From: Candidatus Gastranaerophilales bacterium
Lineage (GTDB): Bacteria > Cyanobacteriota > Vampirovibrionia > Gastranaerophilales > Gastranaerophilaceae
DNA length: 29,536 nucleotides
Assembly (NCBI GenBank): GCA_944323585.1
Contig: CALUTA010000002.1
Location: forward strand, 1-29,536
Reading direction: 5' to 3'
Below the pieces are notes generated by a model. The model did not search any database. It had not been told where the DNA came from and saw nothing but the letters and a program-made list of their open reading frames with translations. Shown here one piece after another: positions 21,354 to 29,536 of the stretch. A program made the position numbers and the translations under genes. How positions within the stretch are numbered: the first letter of the stretch is position 1; each line of letters begins with the position of its first letter.

Positions 21354-22523
21354 ATGGATATAATTATATTTATAGCCGGATTTGTACTTGGCGCAATTGC
21401 CGTTTATGTACCGTTGTTTCTCGGCAAAAAGAATGAAAGAAACACAACTGATGCTATATTAGAGCAAATGAAACTTTATTTTGAAAATACGGCAAATAAA
21501 GTTGTGCAGGAAAGTTCAAGCAGCTTAAACGAACAGAACAAGGAAAAACTGGAAGAATTTTTTAAACGCTTTAAAGAAAAAATAGACGATTTTGAAAAAC
21601 GTACGGAAGAAAGTTCATCAAACAGGATTGAACAAAATAAAGAGAAATTGGAAGAATTTTTCAAAAGATTTAAAGAAAAAATCGAAGACTTTGAAAAGAG
21701 GACAGAAGAAAACTTTAAAGTTGAAACCGAAAAATTCACAAGATTTGATATGAATATCAAAAGTTTTATTGAGGCGGGCAACAAAATTTCTTCTGACACC
21801 TCAAACCTTGTTAACGTAATGAAATCCGACAACAAAACTTCCGGCAGGTGGGGCGAAATTGTCTTGGAAAGAGTTCTTGAAGCCTCAGGCCTCAGACGGG
21901 GAGAAGAATTTGAAATTCAAAAAGGCACAGCTGAAGGCAGACCTGATGCTGTTGTGAACCTTCCTGAAGGAAGATGTATTTTTATAGACAGCAAAACCTC
22001 ATTTGCCTCATGGTACGGTTATGTAAACGCTGAAACAGAGGACGAAAAAGCTGTTCACTTAAGACAATTCGTTGACTCAACAAAAGCACATATAACAGGA
22101 CTTGCCAAACGTGACTATTCGGCAGAAGGCGCATCTCCTGATTATGTTTTGATGTTTATACCGATTGAGGGCTGTTATGCAATGATGTTTTGCGACGACT
22201 GCGCTTTATGGGATTATGCCTGGAAAAACAAAGTGATGCCGGTTTCGCCTTCAACTCTTCTGGCAGCTTTAAAAATAATCAATGCTTTCCATCAGATTGA
22301 CAAACAAAACAAGAATGTTATTGAAATGGCAAGACTTTGCGCTGGAGTTCACGACAAATTTGCAGCGCTTTTGTCCGACCTTCTAAAAATTCGTGACAAC
22401 CTGAACAACACCTTGAAAAAACTTCAGGGCAGCGGAAACATAATCACTCAAATCGGAAAAATAGAAAAACTCGGCGGAGCTGTTACTAAAGAAATCCCCG
22501 AAATTCCTGAAGATTTGGAGTAG
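21354..22523 (+). CDS. rmuC: RmuC-family DNA recombination protein with duplicated coiled-coil unit
   Basis: A 389-aa protein with an N-terminal membrane anchor (3-23), a coiled coil (about 35-140) and the RmuC nuclease-like domain (about 145-350). Family phrases are NKTSGRWGEIVLERVLEASGL, GRPDAVVNLPEG, FIDSKTSF (the conserved D-S-K core) and DYVLMFIPIEGCYAM, followed by MPVSPSTLLAALKII. RmuC limits DNA inversions at short inverted repeats in E. coli and belongs to the restriction-endonuclease-like fold. The coiled coil contains a 33-residue unit (EQNKEKLEEFFKRFKEKI...) twice in tandem, residues 60-92 and 93-120, nearly identical in protein but with many synonymous DNA differences. The gene is monocistronic on the plus strand and convergent with pyrF. 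Confidence 0.95.
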   Translation: MDIIIFIAGFVLGAIAVYVPLFLGKKNERNTTDAILEQMKLYFENTANKVVQESSSSLNEQNKEKLEEFFKRFKEKIDDFEKRTEESSSNRIEQNKEKLEEFFKRFKEKIEDFEKRTEENFKVETEKFTRFDMNIKSFIEAGNKISSDTSNLVNVMKSDNKTSGRWGEIVLERVLEASGLRRGEEFEIQKGTAEGRPDAVVNLPEGRCIFIDSKTSFASWYGYVNAETEDEKAVHLRQFVDSTKAHITGLAKRDYSAEGASPDYVLMFIPIEGCYAMMFCDDCALWDYAWKNKVMPVSPSTLLAALKIINAFHQIDKQNKNVIEMARLCAGVHDKFAALLSDLLKIRDNLNNTLKKLQGSGNIITQIGKIEKLGGAVTKEIPEIPEDLE

Positions 22524-22558
22524 ATAAAAGTATCAAAAAGCGGATAAATTAATTAAAC

Positions 22559-22590
22559 AGCACTGAGTTTAGCTTTATTAAACCAGTGCT
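22559..22590. terminator. Hairpin terminator shared by pyrF and rmuC
   Basis: AGCACTG (22559-22565) and GTTTA (22567-22571) pair with TAAAC (22579-22583) and CAGTGCT (22584-22590), with a single bulged A. The hairpin includes the pyrF stop codon. T tracts on either side are weak, so termination efficiency is uncertain. Confidence 0.55.
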
Positions 22591-23333
22591 TCTTTATCTG
22601 CTAATGCTGTTTCAATCTCATCTATCACAAGTTTTACAGCTGCTATTTTGTCTTCTGATTTGGTAATCGGACGACCGATAACAAGAAAATCAACACCTGA
22701 AAGAATAGCTTTACGCGGGGTGTCAAATCTAACCTGATCATCAACACCGGCCCATGTCGGACGGGTTGCAGGGCAGACAATTATAAAATCATCCCCTATC
22801 TGACTGCGGATTCGTTTTGCTTCATCTGCGCTTGCCACAACTCCGTCGAGTCCGGAATCTTTTGCAACCTGCGCCAATTGCATCACGTAATCTTCTATAT
22901 TTTTATTAACGCAAAGTTCTTCGGTTAATGTCTTTTGCCCGAAGCTTGACAATAAAGTTACACCTAAAATTACAGGGGGATCTTTTTCCATTCTTTTGGC
23001 CGTTGCATTAACTGCTTTCACAGCCGCCGTAATCATTTTAGATCCCCCTTGAATATGAATATTAAAAAAATGAATATTGTTTTTTACAAGATTTATACAA
23101 GCTTTTTGGACAGTGTTCGGTATGTCATGAAACTTTCCGTCATAATAACACTTTGCGCCAAGCTCTTCAATCAGCCTCACTGCCTCAAATCCGCAATTGA
23201 TTATTAAAGGCAGACCTATTTTGAAATATCCGACATAATCCTTTAATTCAAGAACCAGCTCTTTGACTTCATCCAAAGTATCTACATCAAGTGCCAAAAT
23301 AATTCTGTCTTTCGCAGAAGAAGGTTTCAACAT
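22578..23333 (-). CDS. pyrF: Orotidine 5'-phosphate decarboxylase
   Basis: A 251-aa enzyme for the last step of UMP synthesis: decarboxylation of OMP to UMP in the cytoplasm. Motifs in order: IILALDVDTLDE (substrate Asp), GYFKIGLPLI (Lys), YYDGKFHDIPNTV (the catalytic Asp-Lys-Asp array, D65-K67-D70), HIQGG, VTLLSSFG, DGVVASADEAKRIR, CPATRPTWAGVDDQVR and DFLVIGRPITKSEDK with the phosphate-gripper Arg. The length is typical of the bacterial short form. It has its own GAGGTGG ribosome site and lies 97 bp after comEC on the same strand; no other pyrimidine gene is near, so it is a scattered pathway gene. Confidence 0.97.
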   Translation of the reverse strand: MLKPSSAKDRIILALDVDTLDEVKELVLELKDYVGYFKIGLPLIINCGFEAVRLIEELGAKCYYDGKFHDIPNTVQKACINLVKNNIHFFNIHIQGGSKMITAAVKAVNATAKRMEKDPPVILGVTLLSSFGQKTLTEELCVNKNIEDYVMQLAQVAKDSGLDGVVASADEAKRIRSQIGDDFIIVCPATRPTWAGVDDQVRFDTPRKAILSGVDFLVIGRPITKSEDKIAAVKLVIDEIETALADKEALV

Positions 23334-23430
23334 AAAAACACCACCTCACAATACAAGTGAAGTTTATCATGAAAAAAAATAAAATCAATCCTGCCAATGG
23401 TTAATTCTGTTACACTTTTACTCTGGAGCC

Positions 23431-25821
23431 TTATTTAGACTGCTTTATGGAGATAAGTTCGTATTGTTTTAAAAGTGAATTAAACGTATAAAGCTGATAA
23501 GTTTCACCGTCTGTTGAAACTTTTATTGAATTATTTCTGTCCGTCCGGTAGATTTCGGTATTTCTTAAAATATCAAGAGTCACATTGTTCGGATGTCCGT
23601 AATTATTCTTGCCCGTTGAGATTATTGAAACATCCGGATTTAAACGATTTATGTAATCATTATCCACAACACCGAATGCACCGTGATGACCTACCTTCAA
23701 AACTTCAACTTTCCCAGGCATTTTGTTTTCTATTCTCCTGAAAGCCCTGACGCCTGCATCACCTGTGAACAAAATGTCAAAATCTTTGTAGCTTAAAAGT
23801 GATATTACGGAACTTTCATTATCAGAATCATACATTTTTACAAATGTTTTTATTGTCAAGTCCGGTTCTTCGTAAACAATTTTATCATCCGGCGCTGCAT
23901 CAAGCGGTGTATTTGTAGCTTTTGCTGTTTTGTATATTTTTTGCGCAATTTTTGAGTTGTCATGAAGGTTATTAACAAGAATTTTATTTATTTTCATTTT
24001 TTCGGCTAAATCCGCAGCGCCGCCCGCATGATCCGAGTCAAAATGTGTTACGATAATCATTTCCAGATTTTTTATCCCTCTATCCTTAAGGTATTTTCGG
24101 ATAATCAGTTCAGCCTGCGGTTTTGAACCAAGATAACCTGTTTTGGCAGTATCAATAAGTATATATTTTTCCTCCGGAGTTTTGACAAGAAAAGCATCTG
24201 CATTTCCGACATCAAAGGTTATAATATCAAGCCTGCCGTTTGGAAAATTAATACCGAGCAAAAAGAAAACAGCCGCAAATCCCGCAAGAAGAGCCAGATG
24301 CCGTTTTGTAAAACCTTCTTTAATCATCAATGTCAAAAACAATATTGCCAGATAATAAATAAACACCTGCAAAACAGACGGATGAGGAGTTTCAATCAAC
24401 GAGTGCGGTAAAGAGGCAAAGAATTTTGAAATCCATACCAGACAATTCAGCATAATATTCAAAATAAAATCAAAAGTTTTACACACAAAATCCGCAATCG
24501 GAGCAAATATGGCAAGCACAGAAGAAACAAAACCGCCAAAACTTATGACAGACAAAAACGGCATTATTGCAATATTTGCAAAGAAGGAATATGTGCTTAT
24601 TGTATTGAAATAAAACATCTGCAGAGGAATAACCCACACCTGCGCAACAATTGGAATAAGCAAAGTTCCCGCAATCTTAAACAAAATTTTGTTATTCTCA
24701 AAACGTTTTATAATAACGTCGGCCATGCATATTATCCCGAAAGTTACAAGAAATGAAAGCTGAAAACCTACATCATTCAAAAAAGCCGGATTATAAACAA
24801 GCATCAAAAATGCAACAAATGACAAAAGTGCAACACTATGAGAATCTCTGTCAATAAGTTTTCCGGCCAGTACAAACAACAGCATAAGGGCTGCTCTTAT
24901 AACAGAAGCTCCCAATCCCGTCATAAGAGTATATAAAATGACAACCCCCATCCCGCTTATAACTCTAATTTTATATGGCACTCTAAACAACGATAAGATA
25001 TAAAACCAGAATCCGAATATAAAAGCAACGTTCATACCTGATGCAGCCAGAATATGCAGCAAGCCGGAATTTGTAAAACTGTCTTTGATATAATCAGGAG
25101 GTGAAACAGCATCATCTCCAAATACAATTCCGCCTAATATTTCCAAATTCGGACTTTTCAAATACTTTGCATGGGTTGAGATTATACGATTTCTGACATT
25201 ATTCAACTTCTGCATAAACATCCACCGCAGCGGAAGTTCTGAGGGAACAAGCTCACAATCTTCCGCTGCCGCATACAAAATTGAAAAAGTATCAAAATTC
25301 CTCAAATATTTGCCGTAATCAAACTGCGACGGGTTTGAGGCTTTGAATGGAAGTCTTAAATTTCCATTGATTTTATACAGACTGCCGACATTGAATTTTG
25401 AAAAATCATTATTTTTATCAAAAACATTTACGAACGTCTTTCCTGCTAAAGCTTTACCGTTGAACTTTTCAACTTCCATAAAAAACTTCATTTTACCGGA
25501 AGTTCCGCTGTTTGGAATTGACACTATTCTTCCTTCTATTTCAGCATTTGCCGGTGCAAGTTTGGAAAGATTATCAAAATTTTCAATTCGCAAATAAGCA
25601 TTAAAAAATCCTAAATAAAATATTGTCACCCATATCGCAAGAAATCTCAGCGGAATTTTAGTTTTCCATATTAACAAAAGCGCAGCCAATGTAAAGAAAA
25701 TACCCAAAACAATTTCGCAATTATTAAAATAAGAAGCAATCCCCGCTATAAACGATAATGATGTTATAAACATTATCGTATTTTTCTTCTGAAGCGCAGA
25801 TTTACAAAAATCCCTGATCAT
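23431..25821 (-). CDS. comEC: ComEC/Rec2 DNA-uptake channel with metallo-beta-lactamase domain
   Basis: A 796-aa polytopic protein that forms the inner-membrane channel for single-stranded DNA in natural transformation. Layout: N-terminal membrane helices (15-75), an OB-like DUF4131 region (about 80-195), the competence core with HILAASGMN (256-264), GLGASVIRAALM and DVGFQLSF (350-357), more membrane helices to about 525, then a metallo-beta-lactamase domain with DVGNADAFLV, THFDSDHAGG (592-601) and VGHHGAF. The C-terminal nuclease-like domain is thought to degrade the non-transported strand. Full-length and intact, so competence is plausible, and pseudopilins such as the one at 5018 could belong to the same uptake machinery. 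It starts 38 bp after the GHL10 gene with only a weak ribosome site. Confidence 0.95.
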   Translation of the reverse strand: MIRDFCKSALQKKNTIMFITSLSFIAGIASYFNNCEIVLGIFFTLAALLLIWKTKIPLRFLAIWVTIFYLGFFNAYLRIENFDNLSKLAPANAEIEGRIVSIPNSGTSGKMKFFMEVEKFNGKALAGKTFVNVFDKNNDFSKFNVGSLYKINGNLRLPFKASNPSQFDYGKYLRNFDTFSILYAAAEDCELVPSELPLRWMFMQKLNNVRNRIISTHAKYLKSPNLEILGGIVFGDDAVSPPDYIKDSFTNSGLLHILAASGMNVAFIFGFWFYILSLFRVPYKIRVISGMGVVILYTLMTGLGASVIRAALMLLFVLAGKLIDRDSHSVALLSFVAFLMLVYNPAFLNDVGFQLSFLVTFGIICMADVIIKRFENNKILFKIAGTLLIPIVAQVWVIPLQMFYFNTISTYSFFANIAIMPFLSVISFGGFVSSVLAIFAPIADFVCKTFDFILNIMLNCLVWISKFFASLPHSLIETPHPSVLQVFIYYLAILFLTLMIKEGFTKRHLALLAGFAAVFFLLGINFPNGRLDIITFDVGNADAFLVKTPEEKYILIDTAKTGYLGSKPQAELIIRKYLKDRGIKNLEMIIVTHFDSDHAGGAADLAEKMKINKILVNNLHDNSKIAQKIYKTAKATNTPLDAAPDDKIVYEEPDLTIKTFVKMYDSDNESSVISLLSYKDFDILFTGDAGVRAFRRIENKMPGKVEVLKVGHHGAFGVVDNDYINRLNPDVSIISTGKNNYGHPNNVTLDILRNTEIYRTDRNNSIKVSTDGETYQLYTFNSLLKQYELISIKQSK

Positions 25822-25859
25822 ATCTTAATTCTAAAAAAAGTTAATTTAAAAGTCCACAA

Positions 25860-27788
25860 TTACTTTTTTTGCCAGAACCATTTTTTCTTTTCTCTTTTTA
25901 TCTGCGGAATATTTGACTGCTGCTGTTTGACAGTTTGCGGCTGCGCAGGAACCGTTGTTTCCATTCTGCGCAATCTGATTGGAGCATCATTATCTTTTTC
26001 ATTAAAGACACGCTCTGATAAGGTCTCAATATATCTGTCGTCTAGATGCGCATAGTCAAACAAAATCACGCCGTTTGCATTAATTTTTCTGGTTTCGTGA
26101 ATTTCTCTTATCAAATCTTCTTCACTGCCGCCCATAAACGTTACAAAAAGCCCTGCGAACAAATCCGTTGCCGGAAGTTTTGCCTTCATAACATTTGTCA
26201 CAAGAGCATTCAGAGTTTTTGCATTACAAGTCAGAAACAGAGGTGTAAACCCGTTTACATATCCCTTTTCACTCCAAACCTTCCAATCCTGCTGTTTGTT
26301 CATTAATGCTGAAAGTCTGTCCGGGAAAATAACCGCACTTATATATACGCCCTTTTCTCTTCCCAAAGCACCAACTTTACTTACGAAATGAGTAATTTTA
26401 TTGCGTCTGTATTCGCACCACTTCATCCACAGAGGATCTTTTATTGAAATATCAACAGGGTCTTTTCCGTAAATTGTTTTAAATTCTTCTCTTGCAAAAT
26501 CCGTATAGCCCCAGGAATTCAATTCGCTGATTGAAACGGCCTGCGGATATCGTATATAATCAAGATTTATCCCATCCACCTTATAAGTATCAATAATTTC
26601 TGCAATCAACTCTAACAGAAACGTTTGGACTTCCGGATTGGCCGGATCTATAAAAAATCCGTTATGCTCTGATATAGAAGGCGTCGGGGCACTTATATTG
26701 TAATTTCTTTTTGTTTTGTTCGCCCAATCGGGTTTTACGGCAAGAATATTTCCGGGATTTGTTTCCGGACGTTGAATGCCTACATAAAAAGTTTCAAACC
26801 AGATATGAACTTTAATTCCGTTTCTATGTGCATATTTTATCCAGGCTTTTAGAGGATCAAACTCGGCAAATTTTTCATTTTGTTTTACAAAGCCGTATTT
26901 TTCCATTGTTTTACTCGGAAAAATTGTTCTTCCATGGAAATAAGTTTCAAGAAATATATTGTCAATACCGGCTTCTTTAATGCGTTTTACGGAATTTTCT
27001 ATATCACGTTCTTTGAGTTCGACAGGTCTTACCCAGACTCCCTTAAACTCATTGTTTTTATATGGCACAACGCTTTTTAACGCAGTATTTGCTGATTTTA
27101 TTGCCAGTTCAGTGTATTTTTTAGAATTTTCCGCATCATGACCTGCTTTTTTAAGATAATCCTGCGCATCTTTTATGTATTCGTTAGGAATTCTAAAATC
27201 GTAGTCAGCACTGCTTGCTTTGTAATAATCAACCATGGACTTTGCTTCATCAATTTTTTTTGCGGCTTCAAAAAGATAACTTTCAGATGTTGTATATGCA
27301 TATAAAGTATTAGCCACAGCATCTATATAAATTTTAGTCCCTATTTTCAAATTTTTATTTATCCAGTTTTTAGCAACGCCATGTCCGCTTATGACAAGCC
27401 CGTTTTGAGGGATAAAAGAATCTGCTCCGCTGAGTTCAGTTACCGTGTTGCCGTCGACAATGGCTTCGGCTCCGAATTCATTTGTTCCGGTTCTTATGGC
27501 ATATCCGCCGGTGTAAACAACAAGCTGATTTGCTCCTCTGACTCCAGGAAGATACCCTCCGGTTTTGTTTGAATATACTGTGGGATTAACTGAATCTATT
27601 TTAATTGAAGATTCATTGTATATCTTTTCATTTTTTTTAAGTTTATAAGGCTGATAAACCAAAAAATTATTTATACTGTATAAATCCATACCGTTTGTCG
27701 TATCAAGACTATCCTCACCTTGCGCATAGACTCCGCAGGATGTAAAAACCAAAATTATTAAACATATTAATATTTTCTTTAATGTCAT
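25860..27788 (-). CDS. Exported GHL10 (DUF187) glycosyl-hydrolase-like protein
   Basis: A 642-aa protein with a signal peptide (about 1-22; cleavage after VYA or, less likely, a lipid-modified C18). Residues 60-165 form an N-terminal domain (VVYTGGYAIRTGTNEFGAEA, LVISGHGVAKNW) that I recall from cyanobacterial GHL10 proteins. Residues 170-240 are helical. The GHL10 TIM barrel spans 248-590: GVWVRPVELKERDIENSV, IFLETYFHGRTIFPS, GIKVHIWFETFYVG, PDWANKTKRN, GFFIDPANPEVQ and VDGINLDYIRYPQ (405-416), where the Asp in NLD is a probable catalytic or binding residue. The tail is basic (KREKKKWFWQKK). Related YngK-type proteins are thought to act on cell-wall glycans, but activity is not established for this one. 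It starts 3 bp after the TPR gene. Confidence 0.9.
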   Translation of the reverse strand: MTLKKILICLIILVFTSCGVYAQGEDSLDTTNGMDLYSINNFLVYQPYKLKKNEKIYNESSIKIDSVNPTVYSNKTGGYLPGVRGANQLVVYTGGYAIRTGTNEFGAEAIVDGNTVTELSGADSFIPQNGLVISGHGVAKNWINKNLKIGTKIYIDAVANTLYAYTTSESYLFEAAKKIDEAKSMVDYYKASSADYDFRIPNEYIKDAQDYLKKAGHDAENSKKYTELAIKSANTALKSVVPYKNNEFKGVWVRPVELKERDIENSVKRIKEAGIDNIFLETYFHGRTIFPSKTMEKYGFVKQNEKFAEFDPLKAWIKYAHRNGIKVHIWFETFYVGIQRPETNPGNILAVKPDWANKTKRNYNISAPTPSISEHNGFFIDPANPEVQTFLLELIAEIIDTYKVDGINLDYIRYPQAVSISELNSWGYTDFAREEFKTIYGKDPVDISIKDPLWMKWCEYRRNKITHFVSKVGALGREKGVYISAVIFPDRLSALMNKQQDWKVWSEKGYVNGFTPLFLTCNAKTLNALVTNVMKAKLPATDLFAGLFVTFMGGSEEDLIREIHETRKINANGVILFDYAHLDDRYIETLSERVFNEKDNDAPIRLRRMETTVPAQPQTVKQQQSNIPQIKREKKKWFWQKK

Positions 27789-27791
27789 TTT

Positions 27792-28454
27792 CTACTCCCT
27801 GATACGATGATAATATTCATGATTTGTATAATTTAATGATTTTATTGAATCTATTTTATCTACCAGATTTCCCGCTCCGGGATCCAGCTTATAAGCACTT
27901 TCATAAAAGCTTTTTGCCTTCTCCATATCACCCAGTTTTTCATAAAGTTCGGCCAATTTCAAATTTGTTACATAATTTTCTTTATAACCGTTATTATAGG
28001 CCTCCAAATAATATTTTAAAGCTTTATGAAACATTCCGCGTTTTACATGGAATTCCGCAAAATAGAAATTGGTATACGGATTGTGTTTATCAAGGTTGAA
28101 TGCGTGATAATAGTATCTTTTCGCAAGTTTGTCATTATCTCTTTCATCATTAATTCTGGCAAGCTGTACATATGCATAATAATCAGCCGGATATACCTGA
28201 GAAAGGATGTAATATTTATGTAACGCTTTTATATAATATTGCTCCTGCTCTGATTCAGTCGGACTGTCATAAGCCTTTACAAAATACGCATCTCCCTCTT
28301 TTCTAACTCTTTCTCCATTTATTCCGGAATAATCAGTTACAAAGTTTCCATACTGTGAATATCCGCTATCTATTGCACAAGATGGCGGATATAGACAGAA
28401 TATAAGCATTAATACCAGAGGGAAACTTGCAGCAAATTTCTCTCTAGAGATCAT
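27792..28454 (-). CDS. Secreted TPR-repeat protein
   Basis: A 220-aa protein with an N-terminal signal/anchor (about 8-27, ending PPSCA). A Y-rich region is followed by at least three tetratricopeptide repeats between residues 78 and 200: for example YVQLARINDERDNDKLAKRYY, YFAEFHVKRGMFHKALKYYLEA and LKLAELYEKLGDMEKAKSFYESA. TPRs mediate protein binding; outside the cytoplasm they often assemble envelope complexes. It overlaps the upstream small secreted-protein gene by 11 bp and is followed after 3 bp by the GHL10 gene. The three are therefore tightly coupled and probably form an envelope complex. Strikingly tyrosine-rich. Confidence 0.85.
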   Translation of the reverse strand: MISREKFAASFPLVLMLIFCLYPPSCAIDSGYSQYGNFVTDYSGINGERVRKEGDAYFVKAYDSPTESEQEQYYIKALHKYYILSQVYPADYYAYVQLARINDERDNDKLAKRYYYHAFNLDKHNPYTNFYFAEFHVKRGMFHKALKYYLEAYNNGYKENYVTNLKLAELYEKLGDMEKAKSFYESAYKLDPGAGNLVDKIDSIKSLNYTNHEYYHRIRE

Positions 28455-28767
28455 CTAAACTCGGATGAAACTTAATATCTTCACGCATAAACTTTCCATT
28501 ATCTAAAGCAGGATCCATATAAATAAAGAATTTATCGATCCACTTATAAACAATGGGTTTGTTGTCGTATTTTCTATCAACAGGCAAAACAATTTTTTCC
28601 CCGTTAGTAGCACCTTTATTTAACTCAACAATATCAGCCGTTGCGGATGAATATCCATGGTTGATAAGATATTCACGGGAACTTGCATCTTCTGCGGAAA
28701 GTTGTGCACTGGCCGGTAATACAACTATAGCCAGCAAGCCTGCTAATAATAAAGTTTTAATTTTCAT
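28444..28767 (-). CDS. Small secreted hypothetical protein, 107 aa
   Basis: First gene of the secreted TPR/GHL10 run. It has a clean signal peptide (MKIKTLLLAGLLAIVVLPASA, cleaved before Q22). The mature part of about 86 residues contains REYLINHGYSSATADIVEL and a C-terminal aromatic stretch (YKWIDKFFIYMDPALDNG). I do not recognise a named domain. It has an AGAGGTGG ribosome site and a near-consensus promoter (28790-28818). The last 11 bp overlap the TPR gene, so translation is coupled. Confidence 0.82.
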   Translation of the reverse strand: MKIKTLLLAGLLAIVVLPASAQLSAEDASSREYLINHGYSSATADIVELNKGATNGEKIVLPVDRKYDNKPIVYKWIDKFFIYMDPALDNGKFMREDIKFHPSLDDL

Positions 28768-28789
28768 AAGTCCACCTCTGTATATTCAG

Positions 28790-28818
28790 ATTATAATAGT
28801 TATTTTAGATAATGACAA
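28790..28818 (-). promoter_or_regulatory. Promoter of the secreted-protein operon
   Basis: On the minus strand TTGTCA (28818-28813), 17-nt spacer, TATAAT (28795-28790). It drives the small secreted protein, TPR and GHL10 genes and perhaps comEC. Confidence 0.8.
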
Positions 28819-28854
28819 CAGTATTATAATTTCTTTACACAAAAAAAGAATGGA

Positions 28855-29536
28855 TTATTTGTATGATTTTCTTACAATTTCTTCCAACTTATCAAGAAGT
28901 TTTTCTTCCGGCACTTTTGCAACTATTTCGCCTTTCTGGAATACAAGCCCTTCGCCGACGCCTCCAGCAATACCAAAATCAGCATGTCTTGCTTCCCCGG
29001 GGCCGTTCACGGCACATCCCATTGTGGCTATTGTTATCGGAGCCTGAATATCTTTAAATCTTTCTTCAACTTTTTTTGCAAGAGAAATCAAATCAATTCT
29101 TGTCCTACCGCATGTCGGGCAGGAAACAAAATTCACACCTTTTTTTCGAAGTCCGAGCGCCTTCAAAATATCAAAACCGGCCGTAACTTCTTCTACAGGA
29201 TTTTCGGTGAGCGAAACTCTGATTGTATCGCCGATTCCTTCAGCAAGAAGCGTTCCAAGTCCTATTGAAGATTTTATCAATCCCTGACGCATAGTACCTG
29301 CTTCTGTTACCCCCAGATGCAAAGGATACGGTATTTGTTCAGCTATCAGACGATAAGCGTCAATTGTTGTCATGACGTCAGAAGATTTTAGTGACACTTT
29401 TATCAAATCAAAATCCAGATCTTCAAGAATTTTGATATGCCCCATTGCACTTTTGACCATCTTTTCAGCAAGCGGCATGTCAGAATCAATAAGATCTTTT
29501 TCTAAAGAACCTGCATTTACACCAATCCTTATCGGG
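28855..29536 (-). CDS. ispG: 4-hydroxy-3-methylbut-2-enyl diphosphate synthase (5' part beyond window)
   Basis: The C-terminal 226 or so residues of IspG/GcpE; the frame is open to the right edge (PIRIGVNAGSLEKDLIDSD precedes an internal Met). The enzyme makes HMBPP in the MEP isoprenoid pathway using a 4Fe-4S cluster. Visible signatures: HLGVTEAGTMRQGLIKSSIG, the cluster ligands in VSCPTCGRTRIDL and the third cysteine in MGCAVNGPGEARHADFGIAGG. The end matches the normal C-terminus. It lies upstream of the secreted-protein operon on the same strand, but that operon has its own promoter. Presence of the MEP pathway is normal for relatives of Cyanobacteria. Confidence 0.96.
   Translation of the reverse strand, partial: PIRIGVNAGSLEKDLIDSDMPLAEKMVKSAMGHIKILEDLDFDLIKVSLKSSDVMTTIDAYRLIAEQIPYPLHLGVTEAGTMRQGLIKSSIGLGTLLAEGIGDTIRVSLTENPVEEVTAGFDILKALGLRKKGVNFVSCPTCGRTRIDLISLAKKVEERFKDIQAPITIATMGCAVNGPGEARHADFGIAGGVGEGLVFQKGEIVAKVPEEKLLDKLEEIVRKSYK

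Overview
The window is about 29.5 kb of AT-rich bacterial chromosome with no phage, transposon or CRISPR array. The gene set and protein style point to an uncultured gut member of the Melainabacteria/Vampirovibrionia (Gastranaerophilales), the non-photosynthetic sister group of Cyanobacteria. Clues are a pseudopilin with the F-T-L-A-E-V-L-I-T start, a GHL10 glycosyl-hydrolase-like protein with an N-terminal extension that I recall from cyanobacterial relatives, TrmFO, a DUF151 nuclease, an OmpH/TolC pair, and many lineage-specific hypothetical membrane proteins. The placement is inference; no marker tree could be run.

Left part (1-5816): reductase/envelope genes on the minus strand. A membrane-anchored flavodoxin and an exported 4Fe-4S aldo/keto reductase form an operon behind a promoter with MerR-type geometry (19-bp spacer filled by a 17-bp palindrome). 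Next come a Skp/OmpH chaperone, a TolC-type efflux protein and an exported alpha/beta hydrolase with a cysteine nucleophile. A divergent plus-strand pseudopilin gene carries a 12-G tract in its leader. As sequenced the gene is out of frame, and loss of one G restores a complete prepilin, so it looks phase-variable and OFF.

Middle (5817-16147): a gene-poor stretch with small repeats, tRNA-Ser(GCU), a DUF151 bifunctional nuclease, a hypothetical protein with a repeated octapeptide, two 68-aa proteins with similar C-termini, a 53-aa candidate ORF, a DUF1858 redox-disulfide protein, trmFO (apparently leaderless), and three membrane proteins that share a motif and look like paralogues. A stress cassette follows: zinc-finger anti-sigma, ECF sigma factor, Spy/CpxP-like periplasmic protein, ending in a strong terminator.

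Right part (16148-29536): a 1134-aa membrane protein built of three repeats of one module; a response regulator and a sensor-less cytoplasmic histidine kinase separated by a terminator; rmuC with an internal 33-residue coiled-coil duplication; and a minus-strand run of small secreted protein, TPR protein, GHL10 protein, comEC and pyrF. The 3' part of ispG lies at the right edge.

The most notable items are the poly-G pseudopilin switch, the unexplained membrane-protein families, the two apparently leaderless genes and the MerR-like promoter without a regulator gene nearby.
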